Part shown: piece after piece, positions 56,735 to 64,000 of the stretch
How positions within the stretch are numbered: the first letter of the stretch is position 1
Layout of the letters: every line of letters begins with the position of its first letter
Origin: Acephala macrosclerotiorum
Lineage: Eukaryota > Ascomycota > Leotiomycetes > Helotiales > Mollisiaceae
Direction: 5' to 3'
Length of the DNA stretch: 64,000 nucleotides
Assembly (NCBI GenBank): GCA_014904845.1
Contig: MU119218.1
Coordinates: 182,774 to 246,773 of the forward strand
The notes under the pieces: generated by a model
The model's database searches: none
Told to the model about the DNA's origin: nothing
The model's input: only the letters and a program-made list of their open reading frames with translations
Program-made: the position numbers and the translations under genes

Positions 56735-59700
56735 TCAATCGTCGTCCGATTCGCTCTTGCCCTTCGTTTTTGCGAGTTGTTCTTTCCATAGGTTGTTGGC
56801 TTCCTCAGCGTTGACGTTGGGGAAGACTAGGTCAAAGACATCAGAGTACCATTTTGCCGGGTGACCTTCGATCCCTTCCTTGATGTTCTGTATGCTGTTA
56901 GTGTTGATCGCATGTATTAAAGATGTACACTTACGTCAGGGAGCTCCAGCCAGTCCGAGATGTTGTCGGCTGGGAAGATGATCCTCTTTGATCCTGCTCG
57001 TCGAGCTGCAACAGTCTTCTCTCGAAGGCCGCCAATTCTCAAGACCTTCCCTGTCACTGTGAGCTCGCCAGTCATGGCGATGGTAGGGTCGAGTGGCTGG
57101 TTCAAAGCAAGGGAAAGCAATGACGTTGCCATTGTGATACCTGCTGAAGGTCCATCTTTCTGGACAGCACCTTCAGGACAATGCAGGTGGACTTTCGCTT
57201 TGTCAAAGAAGTGATTTTTGGGGAATTTGCTGGCCATCACTGATTTGGCGAACGAGTACGCGATGACGGTCGACTCCTTCATAACGTTCTTCAGATTACC
57301 TGTCGTGGCCATGCCAGGACGTGAATCAGATGTTAACGCACTTTCCAAGATCGATTCAACATAGAGAGCAGCACCACCCATCTGCGTCCACGCCAGACCC
57401 ATGGCAACACCAGGTGGAGGGATGTCGTATAAGCGGTCCGAGGTATAGACTGGCGGACCAACATAGTCCTTCAAGTTGTCCTTGTCGATAGTCACATGGA
57501 CCGTGTCTGGCACACTAAGACTGACTCGTGGTGTTTCCGTAGTTTCCTTCGCGATAGACTCCGGTGTCTCCTTGACATCAGTCTCGTCCTTTTGCGACTC
57601 CTCCATAGCGACCTTCCCCTCCTCCGTCAAAGCTTCCGATTCAGGCAGCACAGTCTCACCAAGATCTTGCACAATCTTCAGTGCGGACTTGCGATAAACC
57701 TTCTCGATTTGCTTCTTGAGGTTTCGCACACCAGATTCTCGGCAGTAGGACTTGATAAGTTCTTCGATGGCCTCCTTGCTGAGGTTGACATCGACGTCCT
57801 TCAGACCTGCAAGTTCTTTGGCCGCTGGTCCGAGGTACCGCTCGGCGATCGCCATCTTCTCATCGGCGACATAACCCGAGAGCTCAATCATCTCCATGCG
57901 GTCAAGAAGTGGGCGAGGGATCGTGTCCGTCATATTTGCTGTGCACACGAAGAGGACCTTGGAAAGGTCGACTGGGACATCTAGATAGTGATCTAAGAAC
58001 GAGTTGTTCTGCTCAGGGTCAAGCAATTCCAGAAGTGCTGAAGCGGGGTCACCTTGATGACCTCTACCTAGCTTATCAATCTCATCAATCAATATCAATG
58101 GATTTTCAGTCTGGCACTTCTTCAAAGCTTGGATGATTCGTCCTGGAAGAGCACCAACGTATGTTCTTCGGTGACCCTTGATTTCGGCCACATCAGCGAG
58201 ACCTCCCACACTGAATCTGTAGTACTGTCTGTTGAGGGCTCGCGCGATACTCTTTCCAATACTCGTCTTTCCGACTCCTGGAGGGCCGACAAAACATAAG
58301 ATCTTACCTTCAACGGTCCCTCGTAGCTTGCCGACAGCGATAAATTCGAGGATGCGGTCTTTCACATCCTTCAAGCCGTGATGATCTTCATCGAGGACAG
58401 TCATCGCATTCTTGATCCCGAAGTTCTCTGCGCTCCTCTGACCCCAAGGAATTTGGGTGAGCCAGTCCAGATAGTTTCTCGTGACATTGAATTCCGATGC
58501 TGCCGGCTCAAGATGAGCAAGCTTGTTCAGCTCTTCATCGAAAACCTTCTTCACAGCATCTGGCATCGCAAGCTTCAAGCCCTTCTCTCGGAACTTCTCC
58601 ACAAGCTTATCTTTGCCATCAGATTCGATGCCAAGCTCTTTCCTGATGCCTTTCATTTGCTCCAGCAGCCAGTACTCTCGCTGTCTCTTTTGGATCGACT
58701 TCTCGACATCTTTCGAGATCTTTGCCTGTAGCTGAGCATTCATGAGTTCCTTTTTCAGAACTACGAGCGCCTTCTGTAGTCTTTCTTCTACGTTCAGCGT
58801 CTCGAGAACATCTTGCAGCTCGTCTACCTCGCCTGCAGAGACGGCAGCGGCAAAATCAGCAAGCTTTGCCGGCTCTTGCATGACATTGCCAGCAGATTGG
58901 CTCATGGAGAAGGTCGAGATTTGGTCTCGGAACAGTTGGTTCAAGCCCGCCACTTCCTTGAAGACATTCACTATCTCGTTGGTGACAGCTCGGATGACTG
59001 GGCTTTTAGGATCATGAGGTTCTTCTGTCAAGTTTTCAACCTTGACAAGACTAACTGCATACTTGTGGAGGAAAGATGTCGGATCGTATGGAGCTGGTGG
59101 AGCAGCACTCTTCTCTTGCACCACGCTTTCCTCGAAGCTTGCTACAACGTCACCCTTCTTTTCCTTTGAGCCCTCCTCCTTCGGCTTGGGTGGGATGACT
59201 TCTGGTACTGGAGGCTCCGGAGCCAGGCTATCCATCTTCTTCACATCGCCCCCAACCTTATCTCGAGTGATCATTGAAGACATCTTGATCCTTCGATGAG
59301 GATACAGAACTGCCGTCAATGCTCCATCATCTCCATGAACCGGAAATGCGCTGGTGATCTGCGCAAAAGTCCCAACGTCATGAACATCATCGACACTCTC
59401 AATGATATCCCCATCCGCATTCTCATCCTTGAACAAAAATGCCCCAATATACGGTTGCCCCCTCTTCATCATATCCTGTATCGCAGCCACGACCTGAGGA
59501 TTTCGAACCGTAACCGCCTTATAAAATCCAGGGAACAGAGGTCGTTTCGTAATCGGTATCGTCATGACCTGAGGATATACATCCGGCACAGAAGGTTTCT
59601 GCAAAGCCTTCTCATTCGACGTCTTCCTCCCCCTCTTCCCTCCATCCCCACTCCCCGAGTCCCCAGAGCTTCCAGCAGATGCACCACTCCCCTTCCCATC

Positions 59701-60075
59701 CGCCGCAGCTCCAGAAGTCGAATTGCCACTCTGAGACGAAGATTCTGGATTTTTGCTCTTTGCCTCTGCAACATTGTCGCCACTCACTTCCTTTGGCTCA
59801 ATCTTCTCTTTATTCTCTTCTAGTATCTCATCCAATATTTCTTTTGCGGGTTTCGGTCCATCTTTCCTCCTAGCAGGCGATGTTGAGAAATTCGAGGTCC
59901 CGGTCAGCGATTGAGCTAGGAGGAAAGGTCGTAATGCGGGTGTTGTGCTTGCAGAGATTTGGAACCGTCGGGCTGTAGTGTAGAATCTACTCGTGCTGTT
60001 CGAAGAACATCTAAAAGATGCCCTCGTCGAATTCCTGAGCGCAACCCGCCATGGTAAATTTTGGCCGTATAACAT
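56735..60075 (-). CDS. pim1: Mitochondrial Lon protease (Pim1)
   Basis: Two exons on the minus strand: 60075-56935 and 56887-56735, with a 47-bp phase-0 intron (GTAAGT..ACAG), 1097 residues. The N-terminus is Arg/Ser/Thr-rich without acids (MLYGQNLPWRVALRNSTRAS), a mitochondrial presequence. A low-complexity Gly/Ser/Lys segment follows, then the substrate-binding LON domain from ~170 (VMTIPITKRPLFPGFYKAV). The AAA+ module has Walker A GPPGVGKTS (~597) and Walker B LILIDEIDK (~658). The protease domain has the catalytic Ser in DGPSAG (~973) and the Lys in GGLREKTVAA (~1019). The short second exon (NIKEGIEGHPAKWYSDVFDL) supplies the conserved C-terminus. It degrades oxidised or misfolded matrix proteins. 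Confidence 0.95.
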
Positions 60076-60885
60076 AACTTCGAGCGGTTTCGATGGACGG
60101 GACAGCCAATTCTATGCAAAGGCTTCAATCGCCCTGGTAGAAATCAGAAATGCAGCCAGATTTCAGGAACAAATACAAGATCCGCCGTTGAGAAAGTCGT
60201 TGTCGTCGTTGAGCAAAAATTGGTGTTGTGGAAGCAAGCATCAACAGCTCAAGAGATTATCTTGTCATGATGCTTTCAAATCGCATCTCTGCCGAGCTTT
60301 TAGCGCACTAGCTCATCCTCGGACCCGATGCTCAGGCTTCAGTCCATTGCGAATTATTTCGCCCCCCTTTTTCTTAGCGCCTCCAGCTGCCGAAACGGAC
60401 CATTAAGTAATCGTCTAGGAGGGCAACAGGCGCTCGACGTGTTCAGGAAAAGCGACAAACCAAAGTACCACGAAGTCAGAGGCATTTATTATGAGTTGGG
60501 AATATGGCAAAGACAATCATAGCATAATCCCCTGAGTTATCTATCGGAATCTGCTATAGTTCAATTATTTTCCTTTTCACAGTCCCACAGAAAGTGCAAG
60601 ACATCGACAGCCTCTGTCGCTTATCCTGAGCGCTGGGAGAAGGTTTTTTCATTTTTAGAAATGTTTCGAAAGCTTGAGAACATATCACATCTTGTAAAAG
60701 GGATAGATTCAGATCACGAGAAGGACAACCACAGATATCCTATAACTCTCACTGGCAGATCATTTTTATTAACAAGCTACCCTCGTCTATCATGCAGCAT
60801 TATTTGCTAAGGGACTGCCTTGCAACACTGAAATCACCAGCTGCTGCAAAAATGCATATATGCGTTGCTATTCCCATACCTCTAA
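60076..60885. other. Intergenic
   Basis: Promoter of pim1 and 3' flank of bro1, same strand. No feature recognised. Confidence 0.4.
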
Positions 60886-63800
60886 CTACCTCCACGAATT
60901 CAGGCCCGCCCACGGATCACTAGAATTGGCTCCTTGCTGCGGCGCCCCTCTCTGTTGATTACCGTATGTGTAGTCCTGATGTCCACCTACAGAAAGTGCA
61001 CCAGGTTGCTGGAACGTCTGTTGTGGGCCTAACGGCGGGGGACCTCGAGGAGGAGGTGGAGGAACATATCCGGGCGGAATATAACCTTGTTGAACAGGAG
61101 GTTGAGCGACCGGCCGGCCATAGTTTTGTATATTTTGTGGAAACGAGGTCTGATTAGGCGGAGGCGAGACAGGAGGGTACATGCCCGGGTTATATCCTTC
61201 CTGTGCTTGTGGCGTTGATCTTTGAGGCGCCGCTTGCTGCGACATTCCATATTGCTCTGGTCTTGTCTGTGGCTGTTGAGGCAAAAAGGATCCGTTTTGA
61301 GATGAGTAGGCTGGATGAGCGGAGTGAGATTGTTGTTGAGGTATTGGCGAGGCAGGTACCTGGTATTGACCTGCAAAGTTTGTTTGTGGATATCTTGCAG
61401 TCGGGGATGGTGAGGTGTATGATCCGGATTGTGCGCGCGGTGGTCTATCGGTAGAAGGAGACGTCGATGGGTTCATTGACATTCGTTCCATAAGTCCTCG
61501 AAGTCGTTCTCGCTCTCGATCTGCCTGACCACTGGCACTGCTCGCTCGGTCTTGCTCGATTTGAGTGAGAAGCGAGGCTCCTTCTGATCGTCGATTGTTG
61601 ACGAAAGTCTCGACATTTTTGTCAAGACTATCCACGGTGTCTTTCATTTCTCTATACCAATCCTTGGCAGCTTGGAGACCAGCTTCAAGGTCCAAGAATT
61701 CCTGGTACACTCTCTTGTACTTTGACATGACGGATGATCTTGACCGCGTGATACTCTCGTATTTGCTTTGTTCAGATCTTACCCTCTTGTCTTGAAGTAA
61801 TGCGTTGAATGTTGACGTAAGCTCCTTCATCAGAGATGACTGCTTGTGGTTTGCCGACAGAAGTCGTTGTTGGTGTGGTCGAAACTTTTCAAGCTCTGCT
61901 TGGAAAAGCTGGTTCTCATAGTTTGATATCGACTTCTTGTTCAAGATCAAAACTTGTGAAATATCATCGTTGTGGACCTGAACCTGTTAGTGGATGGGCA
62001 AGAGTGCACATTTCTCGGGAAGGTTACCTTCTCCTTCAGATCTTTCAGCACCTGGGCCCGTTCACGTTTGAGCAGATTCAGCTTCTTGAGGATCTCTTCC
62101 ACCTTCCCAACCTGGTCCATGACACTGGGGCCACTGTCTCCGAAATCTTCATCGATGAGATTACCCCCTCCTGCAGGACTTCCAACATTGTTTCTCGACT
62201 TTCCGCCAACCTGAATCAAAGCTTTCTGGAACAAGACATCCGACTCACCAGTCTCACCGGCTGATCGCATGTCCTCGAAGTCGTTCTCATATTGCCGCAT
62301 CTTCGAGTTCAGTGTATTGTCACTTCTCGCAGCTTCTTCAAGAGCGTCTCGATAGTTGCGTATATCACTTCTTAGTGTCGTCGTTAATCTCGAGCTTGGT
62401 TGCTGCGTCCAATCGCCTTCGTACTTCGATCGCATCTTTTCACAGACGCTTTCTTCCATATCAAGTTGCCTAGTACTCTTTTCCAGGACTCCAACAATCA
62501 ACTCCTTGCTGGTCCTTAAGAAATCAAAAGTTGACTGTGGAATATCGTGATTTGCAACTTCATCACACCATCCGCGAAACTCATCATCAGCAGTTAATTC
62601 CTGGTCAAAGCCGCCTTTCAGCACTTGCAAAGCACCCGGTAACCTTAGATAGTCCAAGCTTGCTGCCATCTCGCTATTCGCAGTCTCGACCCGCTCCGTC
62701 TCAGCTCGAACTAATTTGGCCTTCTCCTCGTCATACAAGCTTGCAGATTCGGTCACAGACATTGGCACGATCTTTTGGAAGATGTCTGGTCCAGTGATGC
62801 GTTGTATGTCTTGTCCAGCGTAAAGCTCACTAACAGGTATTGCTTTAGCTGCCGGGAGCTTGGGTATTACCGAGAGCGCCGCCTCAGCCGGCACAGTCTG
62901 ATGGTAGATATAATCATTGTCCTTAATCAGCTCGGTCAATTTCTCCTGGACAATTGCCGAATGTCGTTTGGTGATCTCAACCAAAGATAATCCAGTTTCC
63001 GAGTTGAGATTTGAATTAGCAGGAACGTTGCTTGGAAAGCTACTTGCGATCTTGTTGGCTTCCCTCGCAGCTGCTTCGGCAACCTGAAGACGGGAGACAG
63101 CAATACCGTGTGAATTGGCATCGTCATCAGCTAAGGCTTGATAATACTGTGCTACAGAAGACATGTAGCTGGATTTGATCTATACCATCCGTCAGCACAA
63201 AGCGGAAGCTTGGAAGCCTTCTAGTCATTGGAGCATGCCACTTCTGAACTCTGGATGGCACTAAAATTGGGCTTGGCATACCTGTACAACCAGAAGCCAG
63301 ACCTTCTCAAACACAGCCTTATTAACGTTCTCTTGCGTGCCTTCTACTGCCTGGGCATACAGATAGCCAGCCTGACTTGCTAACTTAGCCAGAAGCCCAA
63401 CTTTCTTTCCATCTGCAATCTGCTTTTCCAAGAAAACTTCTTGTCCTTGAGCTAGCATTATCTGGATCAGAGTTTTGACAGTCTCTCGGCTTAGGTCGGT
63501 CGACGGGGCGTGCAGGAAGTTCTCGTTAATGTATGTGAACATGCCAGCGGAGGCTTGGAAAGAGTGGTATGCTGTCTTGAGACCTGAGTCCTCAGATCGA
63601 GTCTGATGTGCTGCATGGCATGATAGAACGGCAGATATGTTGAAGATTATCGACGCTTTCTCGTATGCCAGGGAATATTGAGAAGTGGGCTTGTGTGTAA
63701 ACGCATCGAACCTGGGATACCTCGATTAGCAATGTTCTAAGCCCGCAGAACAGCATTCCTCCTACCAAGTAAACGAGATCTTGATATGGTTCTCATCGAC

Positions 63801-64000
63801 TGGAAACCGCAAGTCCAATAGTTCCAGTTGTCCATAGTATCTGTACAGCAGATCTCGACCAGCAGCACTATCCTTCCCCGCGCCCCGCATATCTTGTCGC
63901 AGCCTATTCAGAGTCGCGCACTCTTCTGTATACCGCTCCGGGTCATCGCCATAGGTTTGTCTGATGTATTGCTTCAGAGGCTGGATCCAGTCTATCTCGT
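60886..64000 (-). CDS. bro1: Bro1/Vps31 ESCRT-associated protein, 5' end beyond the window
   Basis: Visible exons on the minus strand: >64000-63766, 63711-63282, 63179-62028 and 61983-60886 (introns 54, 102 and 44 bp), about 971 residues; probably only the first ~15-20 residues are missing, since the first visible ones (EIDWIQPLKQYIRQTYGDDP) lie near the usual N-terminus. The BRO1 domain fills the first ~380 residues (SAAGRDLLYRYYGQLELLD, FDAFTHKPTSQYSLAYEKAS, AVEGTQENVNKAVFEKVWLL). The V-shaped coiled-coil domain follows, with GPDIFQKIVPMSVTESASLY just before it. The tail is Pro/Gln/Tyr-rich, ending SSDPWAGLNSWR. The MSVTESASLYDEEKAKL wording fits Bro1 rather than its relative PalA/Rim20. 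Bro1 binds Snf7 on endosomes and recruits the deubiquitinase Doa4 during multivesicular body sorting. Confidence 0.92.

Noticed and set aside
60886..64000. PalA/Rim20 as identity of the right-edge gene
   Set aside because: The V-domain junction wording (MSVTESASLYDEEKAKL) and Pro/Gln-rich tail fit Bro1; PalA differs in that region.

Overview
The window looks like nuclear DNA of a filamentous ascomycete (Pezizomycotina, and I would guess Leotiomycetes). Genes are split by short introns of about 45-130 bp with GT-AG ends and CTRAC/CTAAT branch sites. The recognisable proteins are ordinary fungal housekeeping or fungal-specific families. Class placement is an impression; no search was possible.

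Region 1 (1-16.9 kb) is gene-rich. It holds the 3' end of a CPSF-A/Mms1-like beta-propeller gene, translation factor eIF5B, a DUF7053 protein on the minus strand, a large nuclear-looking C2H2-type protein with KEN motifs, an uncharacterised conserved fungal protein, and the Paf1-complex subunit Cdc73. Region 2 (16.9-28.8 kb) is an almost gene-free stretch of about 12 kb. It contains diverged ~145-bp tandem repeats, two degenerate tRNA-like elements with Pol III T-runs, a nested palindromic pair of MITE-like elements, one clean 163-bp MITE with perfect terminal inverted repeats, and microsatellites. It ends at the promoter of a DEP/RGS regulator (FlbA/Rgs1/Sst2 type). Region 3 (28.8-46.5 kb) mixes core genes (flbA, the phocein gene mob3 divergent from the zinc chaperone GTPase zng1) with accessory material. 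The accessory part has a GPI-anchored wall protein, three small Cys/His-rich paralogues (34.1-36.1 kb), a decayed four-helix membrane protein gene, a SAP-2EXR protein, and a cytochrome P450 pseudogene with several inactivating lesions. Region 4 (46.5-64 kb) is core again: an intronless CUE-RBR E3 ligase whose IBR module is interrupted by a hydrophobic hairpin, nucleoporin/SEACAT subunit Seh1, a Ser tRNA with the unusual anticodon ACT, a fungal kinase-like protein, mitochondrial Lon protease (Pim1), and the ESCRT-associated protein Bro1, cut by the right window edge.

There is no operon-like logic, as expected for a fungus. Functional themes are translation and mRNA processing (eIF5B, CPSF-A-like, Cdc73), signalling and development (FlbA, Mob3/STRIPAK, kinase-like protein) and protein or organelle quality control (RBR ligase, Lon, Bro1, Seh1, Zng1). 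The least explained coding signal is the three-gene small Cys/His-rich family. All intron boundaries were assigned by eye from splice signals and frame continuity.
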